Source: JBCBTJ01 sp964597685
GTDB lineage: Bacteria > Pseudomonadota > Alphaproteobacteria > Caulobacterales > Hyphomonadaceae
DNA length: 23,148 nucleotides
Assembly: GCA_964597685.1 (NCBI GenBank)
Contig: CAZQZC010000028.1
Location: forward strand, 1-23,148
Reading direction: 5' to 3'
In this document: piece by piece, positions 17,323-23,148 of the stretch
How the letters are laid out: every line of letters starts with the position of its first letter
How positions within the stretch are numbered: the stretch's first letter is position 1
The notes under the pieces: generated by a model
What the model saw: only the letters and a program-made list of their open reading frames with translations
Databases searched by the model: none
Told to the model about the DNA's origin: nothing
Program-made: the position numbers and the translations under genes

Positions 17323-18348
17323 ATGATCCGACCAGACCTCCTTTTGCAGCCGACCGACCGGGGCTTGTACTGTCCGCCGGGCGACTTCTACATCGACCCC
17401 GTTCGCAACGCCGTCGACCGGGCGGTCGTCACCCATGGCCACGCAGACCACGCCCGCGCCGGCCATGGGGCCGTCCTCGCCACGCCCGAAACGCTCGCCA
17501 TCATGGCGGCGCGATATGGAGCGGGATTCGCGGGATCGACCCAAGCGTTGGAGTATGGCGAAACCGTCGACGTCAATGGTGTCACGGTGTGGCTGTCTCC
17601 GGCGGGTCATGTGCTGGGGTCTGCGCAGGTCGTGGTCGAATGGCGCGGCCTGCGAATGGTCTGCACCGGCGACTACAAGCGCAGGCAAGATCCAACTTGC
17701 GCGGCGTTCGAGCCTGTGGCGAACACCCATGTCTTCATCTCAGAAGCAACCTTCGCCCTGCCCGTCTTCCGCCATCCCGACGACCGCGGCGAGATCGCAA
17801 AACTACTGACCAGCGTGAAAGCGTTTCCTCATCGAACCCACCTCGTCGGCGTCTATGCGCTGGGCAAAGCGCAGCGGGTGATCAAGCTGATCCGCGAAGC
17901 GGGATACGACAAGCCGCTCTATATCCACGGAGCGCTCGACAAATTATGCGCGCTTTATGAGAACCACGGGATCGACCTCGGCCCGCTTGAGCCGGCCACG
18001 CTGGACAAAGGTCAACGCGGGGAAAGCGCCAAATTCGCAGGCGAAATCGTCCTGGGGCCGCCGTCGGCCTTTGTCGACAAATGGGGGCGGCGCTTCCCCG
18101 ACCCTGTCATGTGCTTCGCATCAGGATGGATGGGGGTGCGTCAGCGCGCGAAGCAGCGGGGCGTCGAGCTGCCGCTCATCCTCTCCGACCACGCCGATTG
18201 GGACGAATTGACCGAGACCGTCGGCGAGGTCGACCCGGAAGAGCTGTGGATCACCCACGGCCGCGACGATGCGCTTCGCCGCTGGGCGGAGCTCGAAGGG
18301 CGCAAGGCGCGCCCGCTGCGCCTTGTCGGATACGAAGAAGACGCCTGA
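17323..18348 (+). CDS. Ligase-associated DNA damage response exonuclease (metallo-beta-lactamase fold)
   Basis: 341-residue metallo-beta-lactamase/beta-CASP-type nuclease of the DNA ligase-associated family (TIGR04122 type). The zinc-binding HxHxDH motif is at 38-43 (THGHADHARAG), followed by SPAGHVLGSAQ, TGDYKR and, near the C-terminus, LSDHADWDEL and THGRDD, all typical of the family. It begins with the characteristic LLQPTDRGLYCPPGDFYIDP. The frame is open far upstream, but that stretch is antisense to the serine hydrolase; the ATG at 17323 matches the family N-terminus. It is presumed to process DNA ends for the ATP-dependent ligase. In many genomes the ligase gene follows directly; here five genes and about 4 kb lie between them. 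Confidence 0.94.
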   Translation: MIRPDLLLQPTDRGLYCPPGDFYIDPVRNAVDRAVVTHGHADHARAGHGAVLATPETLAIMAARYGAGFAGSTQALEYGETVDVNGVTVWLSPAGHVLGSAQVVVEWRGLRMVCTGDYKRRQDPTCAAFEPVANTHVFISEATFALPVFRHPDDRGEIAKLLTSVKAFPHRTHLVGVYALGKAQRVIKLIREAGYDKPLYIHGALDKLCALYENHGIDLGPLEPATLDKGQRGESAKFAGEIVLGPPSAFVDKWGRRFPDPVMCFASGWMGVRQRAKQRGVELPLILSDHADWDELTETVGEVDPEELWITHGRDDALRRWAELEGRKARPLRLVGYEEDA

Positions 18349-18409
18349 AGGGCTTGGCGTCCGCAGCGGAGCGGCGCACAATATTAGCCTGGGAGACGGG
18401 ACACAGAAC

Positions 18410-18790
18410 ATGAAATCACTGCTTATCACGGCGGGCGTCGCCGCGCTTGGGGCCTGTGGAGGCGCTTCGGTCGAGCCGGATGTGCAAGACGCCGACGCCG
18501 CATCGAGCGCCGACGATCGCGCCATTACGGGCGGCTTTGCGGCCGCCGACCCAAGCGCCGATTATGTCGCGCCAGCGCGTCAACTGGCCATCGACGCAGT
18601 CTACGAACAACGTCCGACGCGCGCCTTGGTCGACAAGGTCGACGTGGATGTTCAAGTGGTCGCCGGATTGAATTATCGATTCCGGATCGAGATGGGCGGC
18701 GCGCCGACGGCGCGAGCGATCTACGTCGTCACGGTTTATGAAGACCTTAGCGGCAATCTAGAGGTCACTGGTTTCGAACAGATTCAATGA
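18410..18790 (+). CDS. Cystatin-family lipoprotein
   Basis: 126-residue lipoprotein: signal peptide MKSLLITAGVAALGAC with lipobox LGAC, acylated C16, and no Asp at +2, so it is probably sorted to the outer membrane. After a 24-residue acidic linker comes a cystatin-like domain. It has the N-terminal Gly pair at 41-42 (TGGFAAADPSAD), a helix (APARQLAIDAVYEQ), the first inhibitory hairpin QVVAG at 82-86 continuing into LNYRFRIEM, then the last strands YVVTVYED and VTGFEQI. These match papain-inhibitor cystatins (GG...QxVxG). The second hairpin's PW pair is absent (VYEDLSGN), so inhibition of a cysteine protease is possible but unproven. The ATG lies 61 bases after the exonuclease stop, with a GGGAG about 13 bases before it. 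The gene at 18797 follows by 6 bases, suggesting one transcript. Confidence 0.8.
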   Translation: MKSLLITAGVAALGACGGASVEPDVQDADAASSADDRAITGGFAAADPSADYVAPARQLAIDAVYEQRPTRALVDKVDVDVQVVAGLNYRFRIEMGGAPTARAIYVVTVYEDLSGNLEVTGFEQIQ

Positions 18791-18796
18791 TCGCAA

Positions 18797-19591
18797 ATGC
18801 CATACCGCAGCCTGGACCCAGACCGCATCGTCAAAACGCTTGAGCGGCTGTCGAGCCGTGTTCACGAGCGGTTTCCCGGTCGCGGGCTCAGTCAAGTCTG
18901 CAGCGAGCTGTTGCAGGTTGCGCGAGAGGATGCGGCGCGTTGCGCCTGGGCTGAGAAGCCGAATTATCGACTGCGTGTCGCCGTCGCCTTGCTGCTCGCG
19001 CTGGGGATCGGCGGGCTCACCTGGCTGATATGGCGGTACCGCGTGGCCGTCGCCGCGATCGAAACGGAGACGTTCCACGCCTTCCAAGGCGTCGAAGCGT
19101 TGATCAATATCGTTTTGCTGACAGGCGCAGGCGTGTGGTTCGTCTTGAATCAAGAGAGCCGCCTGAAACGTCGGCGGGTCTTGGAGGACCTGCACGAATT
19201 ACGCTCCATGGCGCACGTGATCGACATGCACCAGCTGACCAAAGACCCCACGTCGGTCTTGGACAATTCACGGGCGACCGCCTCGTCTTATCGCCATGAC
19301 CTCAGCGAGTTCGAGCTGACCCGATATCTAGACTATTGCACCGAAATGCTCGCGCTTATCGGCAAACTCGCCGCGCTGTACATGCGCGGGACGCGCGACG
19401 CGGTCATCCTTCAAGCGGTCAATGAAATTGAAGACCTGTCGGCCGGGCTGACCCGCAAGATTTGGCAGAAAATCATGATCATCCAAGGCCGCCAAAACGA
19501 CGCCCCGGAAACGATCAAAGGCGTCGACGGATTGTCACAAGACTGCGAGCCCGCTCGACAGCCGAGTGCAGAGGAACGACCTTCGACTTAA
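18797..19591 (+). CDS. Conserved two-TM membrane protein of unknown function
   Basis: 264 residues. A basic, mostly helical cytoplasmic N-terminus (1-58) precedes two membrane segments (about 60-80, AVALLLALGIGGLTWLIW, and 101-118, ALINIVLLTGAGVWFVL). KRRR follows the second, so both ends should be in the cytoplasm. The C-terminal half (130-230) looks strongly constrained (HVIDMHQLTKDP, FELTRYLDYCTEMLALIGKLAALY, VNEIEDLSAGLTRKIWQKIM). It resembles uncharacterised proteobacterial membrane proteins; I cannot assign a function. It starts 6 bases after the cystatin-like gene, with no clear ribosome binding site, consistent with translational coupling, and is followed after 19 bases by the YbjN-like gene. 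Confidence 0.75.
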   Translation: MPYRSLDPDRIVKTLERLSSRVHERFPGRGLSQVCSELLQVAREDAARCAWAEKPNYRLRVAVALLLALGIGGLTWLIWRYRVAVAAIETETFHAFQGVEALINIVLLTGAGVWFVLNQESRLKRRRVLEDLHELRSMAHVIDMHQLTKDPTSVLDNSRATASSYRHDLSEFELTRYLDYCTEMLALIGKLAALYMRGTRDAVILQAVNEIEDLSAGLTRKIWQKIMIIQGRQNDAPETIKGVDGLSQDCEPARQPSAEERPST

Positions 19592-19610
19592 CGTCGCTTT
19601 CGAGGTCACC

Positions 19611-20597
19611 ATGAGCCGCTTTGTACACGTCGCCGCATTCGTCGCCATTCTCGCTCACGCCGGGCAAGCGCAGTCGCAAGAGGCGGATGTTCCGCGCGCC
19701 AGCCCGACCGAGGGCGTCGGCGAACAAGCGATCGGCCCCACCGGCCAGGACTTGCCCAACCCGATCGCCGCGCCGGGAGTGGATGGCGAGGCGTCCCGCA
19801 CAATCCTTGCCCAGAACGCAGACAACGCCGTGTCCCGGTCGCGGCGCAAGACCCGCTCCCGCACCAATAGCGCTGACGGCGAAGGCGTCCTAACGCCCGA
19901 CGTTCAAGATTCAGCTCCTCCGGGACCTGGTCTCGAAGACGAGGCGGCGCCGGCGGTCGAGTTAGACGGATCATCGAGCCTCGCGCTTGCCGATCAGTCC
20001 GATGAGCCGTCGCCGAGCGTCGACGAAGGCTCCGGTCGGCAGTTCACGCGAGACCGAAGCCTTGATTTGCGTATCGAACGCCGGGCCGCGCAGATCCTCG
20101 CGCAAGACACGCAAGGGGCGGATGAGCCGAACCTTGGGCCCACGGGAGAGGATCTGTCCGACTTCGTCCTTTCGATCGACCCGAACGCCCAGATCGGCGG
20201 CAATGTCCTTGAGTTCGACTTCTCCGGTCGCCGCCTGGTTATGATCTTCGATGAAAGCGCAGGCCGGATGCGCTTGATGACTCCGATCGTCTCCGCCAGC
20301 TCAGTCACACCGGCGCTCGCCGCGCGCATGCTGCAGGCGAATTTCGACTCCGTCCTGGACGTGCGTTACGCCATTGCGAACGACCTCGTCTGGAGCGTCT
20401 TTTTGCATCCCCTGCCGACGCTTGCGGAAGAGGACCTGACGTCGGCCGTCGTCCAAGTCGCGATTGCGGCGGAGACGTTCGGCACCGGCTTCACTTCGGG
20501 CGAATTCACATTCGGCGGCGGCGACAGCGGCGCGCTGCAACAGGAATTGCTCGACGAGCTAGAGGACGCCCGCAATCGACGCGACGACAGTCTGTAG
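19611..20597 (+). CDS. Secreted protein with C-terminal YbjN/T3SS-chaperone-like domain
   Basis: 328 residues. Signal peptide MSRFVHVAAFVAILAHAGQA (cleavage near residue 20), then about 160 residues of low-complexity, Asp/Glu/Pro/Ser-rich linker. A C-terminal globular domain (about 180-302) follows, with sequence like VLEFDFSGRRLVMIFD, VLDVRYAIANDLVWSVFLHPL and ETFGTGFTSGEFTFG. This alpha-beta pattern resembles the YbjN / type III secretion chaperone-like fold; that assignment is by pattern and is moderate. The motif GPTG(Q/E)DL occurs twice, at 42-48 and 176-182, at the two ends of the linker. The ATG at 19611 was preferred to an in-frame ATG-less extension because a signal peptide begins exactly there, with GAGGTC before it. 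Last gene of the co-directed group beginning with the exonuclease. Confidence 0.7.
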   Translation: MSRFVHVAAFVAILAHAGQAQSQEADVPRASPTEGVGEQAIGPTGQDLPNPIAAPGVDGEASRTILAQNADNAVSRSRRKTRSRTNSADGEGVLTPDVQDSAPPGPGLEDEAAPAVELDGSSSLALADQSDEPSPSVDEGSGRQFTRDRSLDLRIERRAAQILAQDTQGADEPNLGPTGEDLSDFVLSIDPNAQIGGNVLEFDFSGRRLVMIFDESAGRMRLMTPIVSASSVTPALAARMLQANFDSVLDVRYAIANDLVWSVFLHPLPTLAEEDLTSAVVQVAIAAETFGTGFTSGEFTFGGGDSGALQQELLDELEDARNRRDDSL

Positions 20598-20721
20598 GCG
20601 CGTTTTCGACCTGCGGACCACGAAACTAGACAAGCTACGTGTCTACGATTAGCCGAGACGATGAAGCGGCTGTTGTTTGATACTCACCTCAGCCCAACGC
20701 ACAGCTGGGTGGAGAAAAGTA
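20598..20721. other. Junction between GC-rich operon and AT-rich segment
   Basis: No gene is supported in these 124 bases. They hold the inverted repeat at 20627-20645 and a 31-codon ORF from ATG 20661 without a ribosome binding site. Composition changes from GC-rich to AT-rich just after this stretch. No tRNA, direct repeat pair or integrase was recognised. Confidence 0.6.
20627..20645. repeat. Short inverted repeat TAGACA-N7-TGTCTA
   Basis: Perfect 6-base arms separated by 7 bases, 30 bases after the YbjN-like stop. There is no T-run on either strand, so it is not a convincing intrinsic terminator; it could be a regulator site for the next gene. Confidence 0.35.
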
Positions 20722-21915
20722 GTGCTCGTCGATATTTCGTCACAAGCAAGAGATAGATGCCGCCCAACAAGTTTTTACAATTTTTTGCGTGAATATATCC
20801 AAAATCACAGGTCAGAAAATTCTGGCAAAGAGTGTTTCTATTTCAGAATCGCTCGATTTGGGCAGCTTATAAAAGATGAAAATTTCTTTCTGGAGAATAT
20901 AGATCAAGAAGTAACAGACAAAGTTAAAAACAATTCAGCTGATTTGTTTTTAGACCTATCTCATGAAGGCGTACCATATAAACCGGGCTTCTTAAAAGCA
21001 TACGATAAATTTCTCGCCACTCGAATTTTAAACGGTGAGAACATTCACTTTTTTCAGACTAATTCGGAATTCGGCAAATTACTTTCTAAAGTTGACGATG
21101 CATCACCTGCCGCGAAGAAGCTGAATTGCGGCTACTTTCATGATTTCTATTACCGCTTTTTGCAGCTCGCGGCGGAACAGAATTTGTCGGAGCTGGGGCG
21201 CGCCAATTTGGCGGCGCCCTTCAAAACGCGATCAGCGCGGTTTCTATCGTTTAATGGCGCGCCGCGCCCCCATCGGATCGCACTGGTCGCGGAACTCATT
21301 CGTCGAGCGTCAAAACACCCCGCGATCATTACGTTTGGCGGCTTAACCAACGGCAAGTTCCCTGTCGACGGGATGCGCGAGCAGTCAGCCGCGCAATATC
21401 AGGATACGGCTAAATTCATTCCGCTACTCGACACCTACGAGTTCCACACTGACGCAAACACCCAGAAATTGTCGCCCGAACTCGCATTTGAAATCGATCC
21501 GCATCTCTATGAGCGCGCAGTGTGTAGTGTTGTCTCCGAAACCGAATGGTCTGCGGGGGAAGTTACACGCTTCACAGAAAAGACGATAAAGCCGCTTTTA
21601 ATGGGTCACCCTTTCTTCGTTTTTGGAAACCCAAAAACAATATCAACGCTCCGCGATACATATGGATTTGACGTCTTTGGAGATATTTTGGATCATTCCT
21701 ACGATGAAATATTGCATCCAGTAGAGCGCTTTAAAGCTGCACTCGCCTCCCTCGATCAGTTCTTTCATCGTCGAAATGCGAAACACTACTACGTGCTGCG
21801 CGAACGCATCGAAAGCAACATTCAGAAGTTTGAGGGACAATTGCTACAAGAAGAGATCAGCCGCTGTCGTCTCGAACTCAAGCGCGCCTTCGCGTCTCCA
21901 AATCCAACCATATAG
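20722..21915 (+). CDS. Putative glycosyltransferase-like protein in AT-rich segment
   Basis: 397-residue protein if translation starts at GTG 20722, chosen because GGAG lies 7 bases before it and no ATG is in frame upstream; a TTG at 20677 would add 15 residues. The C-terminal half carries FLSFNGAPRPHRIALVAEL (about 185-203) and then VVSETEWSAGEVTRFTEKT, IKPLLMGHPFFVFGNP and FGDILDHSYDEI. These blocks resemble uncharacterised and GT10-like glycosyltransferases, where the TEKT-KP-GHPF block contacts the nucleotide sugar. No signal peptide or membrane segment is seen. Base composition is unlike the rest: 20740-21120 and 21580-21900 are AT-rich with AAA/TTT/ATA codons, while 21130-21500 is closer to the genome. 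This suggests acquired and possibly mosaic DNA. The enzyme assignment is low to moderate. Confidence 0.6.
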   Translation: MLVDISSQARDRCRPTSFYNFLREYIQNHRSENSGKECFYFRIARFGQLIKDENFFLENIDQEVTDKVKNNSADLFLDLSHEGVPYKPGFLKAYDKFLATRILNGENIHFFQTNSEFGKLLSKVDDASPAAKKLNCGYFHDFYYRFLQLAAEQNLSELGRANLAAPFKTRSARFLSFNGAPRPHRIALVAELIRRASKHPAIITFGGLTNGKFPVDGMREQSAAQYQDTAKFIPLLDTYEFHTDANTQKLSPELAFEIDPHLYERAVCSVVSETEWSAGEVTRFTEKTIKPLLMGHPFFVFGNPKTISTLRDTYGFDVFGDILDHSYDEILHPVERFKAALASLDQFFHRRNAKHYYVLRERIESNIQKFEGQLLQEEISRCRLELKRAFASPNPTI

Positions 21916-22150
21916 ACATTGGATGAGTTTGTGCCGTTTCGCGCTCAGCAATTTGTGTTTCGGTTTGCTTCTTGGCTGAAACACTGTCGCGTCTGCTCCT
22001 CCGCTTCAACGCCAATTTGGCCAAAGCGTCGATCATTCGCTCAGCCGCCTCGTGAACCTCTTCAAGCTCGAGGTCCTCGTGAACCTGATTGTCATAGTAG
22101 CGAAGCGTTGCTTCCAAATCAGCGATTAATTGACTTGCGCGCCTACTCAC
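21878..22150 (-). CDS. Small hypothetical helical protein
   Basis: 90 residues from GTG 22150, which has GGAG seven bases before it. It is predicted almost wholly helical and highly charged (SQLIADLEATLRYYDNQ, EVHEAAERMIDALAKLALKRRSR), and gives no recognisable family. It converges on the glycosyltransferase-like gene and overlaps its 3' end by 38 bases, inside the AT-rich segment. It may be a real small gene brought in with that segment, or a chance frame; the ribosome binding site and amphipathic composition favour a gene, the overlap speaks against it. Confidence 0.4.
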   Translation of the reverse strand: MSRRASQLIADLEATLRYYDNQVHEDLELEEVHEAAERMIDALAKLALKRRSRRDSVSAKKQTETQIAERETAQTHPMSIWLDLETRRRA

Positions 22151-22381
22151 AGCTGATCTCCAAATCAAGTGCGCGGCAAACCGAGCGAATTCTCATATCT
22201 ACGCCACCGCCCATTTCTAGGAGGCAACTGAAACTAGAAACAATAACTCTTTGTAGGTTTCCGCACATGCGCCCTTGTCCCCAAACCTTGCGAGGAGCAA
22301 CCTCCGTTGTCGCTCCCCAAGCCACGTTGTGCGCCATGCATTTCTTTATGTTTTTAATAGGCAAGCTCAGTTTTTAGTTCG
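22151..22381. other. AT-rich intergenic region before the ligase
   Basis: No supported gene. The stretch is AT-rich toward the ligase (TTTCTTTATGTTTTTAATAG at 22341-22360) and should hold the ligase promoter, though no clear -35/-10 pair is seen and no Shine-Dalgarno precedes the ATG at 22382. An imperfect hairpin, GGAGCAAC...GTTGTCGCTCC, lies around 22293-22316. No terminator, tRNA or attachment site recognised. Confidence 0.5.
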
Positions 22382-23148
22382 ATGCAAGCGTTTGCAACTC
22401 TTCTTGAGCGGTTAATTTTGACTCCATCAAGAAACGAGAAAATATCTCTGATCGGGAGCTATTTCTCATCAACAAAAGACCCGTCTCGCGGGTGGGCCGT
22501 TTCTTCGATCACACGCGATCTAGACTTGCGGAGCGTTAAGCCGGCCATGATCAGACGCATGATTGAAGCGCGGATGGACCCGGTGCTCTTTCAACTGTCC
22601 TACGATTATGTCGGCGATCTCGCCGAAACCGTGAGCCTGACCTGGCCGGCGCAGGTCGGCGCCAATCGCGTTCCAGAGCTTCACGAAATCGTCGAGTCCT
22701 TGACCGAGGCAACCCGCGCGGAGGGACCGCGCCTGATTGAGATGTGGCTTGATGCGTTGGATTCGCGCGGGCGTTGGGCGCTTCTAAAGCTTGTGACAGG
22801 GGGACTTCGCGTTGGCGTCTCGGGCCGACTCGCGAAGACCGCGCTGGCGGCCTACGGCGACGTCGACGTCAATGAGATCGAAGAGATCTGGCACGGCCTC
22901 GAACCGCCCTATGAGAGCTTGTTCGCCTGGCTGGAGGGTCGCGGACCGAAGCCAAAGCCTGACATCGCAGCGCCGTTCCGGCCGGTGATGCTGGCCCATC
23001 CGCTGGTTCCAAAGGCCGATCGCAACGACCCGGGCGCGCTCGATCCAGAGATCATCAAGCCTGAGACCTTCGCGGCCGAGTGGAAGTGGGACGGCATCCG
23101 CGTCCAAGCCGTCGCCGAGCGCGGCGTACGACGCATTTATACGCGGAC
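22382..23148 (+). CDS. ATP-dependent DNA ligase, ligase-associated DNA damage response type, 3' end missing
   Basis: First 255 codons of an ATP-dependent DNA ligase (PP_1105-like family, TIGR04120 type), cut by the window edge. The N-terminal DNA-binding domain reads like the family (QAFATLLERLILTPSRNEK, DPVLFQLSYDYVGDLAETV, LLKLVTGGLRVGVSGRLAK). The adenylation domain begins near 215, and motif I is visible as EWKWDGIR with the AMP-accepting lysine at K235. Full-length members are about 530 residues, so roughly half is seen. It seals nicks with ATP in the repair pathway shared with the helicase, PdeM and exonuclease in this window. The first 30-40 codons use AT-rich codons (TTA, ATT, AGA, ATA) while the rest is GC-rich, as if the AT-rich segment reaches into the gene. 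No ribosome binding site is obvious. Confidence 0.93.
   Translation, partial: MQAFATLLERLILTPSRNEKISLIGSYFSSTKDPSRGWAVSSITRDLDLRSVKPAMIRRMIEARMDPVLFQLSYDYVGDLAETVSLTWPAQVGANRVPELHEIVESLTEATRAEGPRLIEMWLDALDSRGRWALLKLVTGGLRVGVSGRLAKTALAAYGDVDVNEIEEIWHGLEPPYESLFAWLEGRGPKPKPDIAAPFRPVMLAHPLVPKADRNDPGALDPEIIKPETFAAEWKWDGIRVQAVAERGVRRIYTR

Noticed and set aside
20627..20645. Intrinsic terminator after the YbjN-like gene
   Set aside because: The hairpin arms are only six bases and there is no T-run on either side.
20661..20756. 31-codon ORF from ATG before the glycosyltransferase-like gene
   Set aside because: No ribosome binding site, too short to judge, and it overlaps a start with a good GGAG. 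A frameshifted true start was considered but not supported.
21919..22377. 152-codon plus-strand frame before the ligase
   Set aside because: Composition is unlike a protein, it has no ribosome binding site, and it is opposite the better-supported small minus-strand ORF.

Overview
The window comes from a GC-rich genome, most likely an alphaproteobacterium of the Caulobacterales/Hyphomonadaceae/Parvularculaceae kind. The evidence is a PodJ-type polarity protein whose promoter carries a full CtrA-type box and three GANTC (CcrM) sites, alphaproteobacterial-style beta-oxidation genes, and the four-part 'ligase-associated DNA damage response' set. The taxon is an inference; there is no rRNA or other marker.

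Left part (1-8034, nearly all minus strand): a fatty-acid/acyl-CoA beta-oxidation regulon. Reading leftward it holds a MerR-family regulator, a 596-residue FadE/DmdC-like acyl-CoA dehydrogenase and a GNAT acetyltransferase. A second transcription unit follows: a long-chain-type acyl-CoA dehydrogenase, a thiolase, a small DUF559 endonuclease-like gene and a FadJ-like bifunctional enzyme that runs off the left edge. The regulator and the second unit carry near-identical operator-like sites (TTTACGTT[C/G]ACGTC), which suggests one MerR regulon. A 10-N assembly gap flanked by poly-C runs and GC-rich repeats lies between the thiolase and the DUF559 gene.

Centre (8035-11634): a divergent promoter region and a 1140-residue PodJ-like protein with coiled coils, one membrane segment, Sel1 repeats and a peptidoglycan-binding domain. 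The promoter architecture suggests cell-cycle control.

Right part (11631-23148): the DNA repair module is present but dispersed. PdeM and the Lhr-like DEXH helicase are on the minus strand. The beta-lactamase-fold exonuclease is on the plus strand at 17323, and the ATP-dependent ligase begins at 22382 and runs off the right edge. Between them lie a secreted hypothetical protein, a class-C beta-lactamase-like serine hydrolase, a cystatin-family lipoprotein, a conserved two-TM protein, a secreted YbjN-like protein, and an AT-rich segment (about 20.6-22.4 kb). That segment encodes a putative glycosyltransferase-like protein and a small convergent ORF, looks horizontally acquired, and sits immediately before the ligase.

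The most noteworthy points are the shared MerR operator, the CtrA/GANTC-controlled podJ promoter, the bacterial cystatin-like lipoprotein with a well-kept QxVxG loop, and the interruption of the normally compact ligase-associated repair cluster by an AT-rich island. No tRNA, rRNA, CRISPR array or recognisable transposase was seen.
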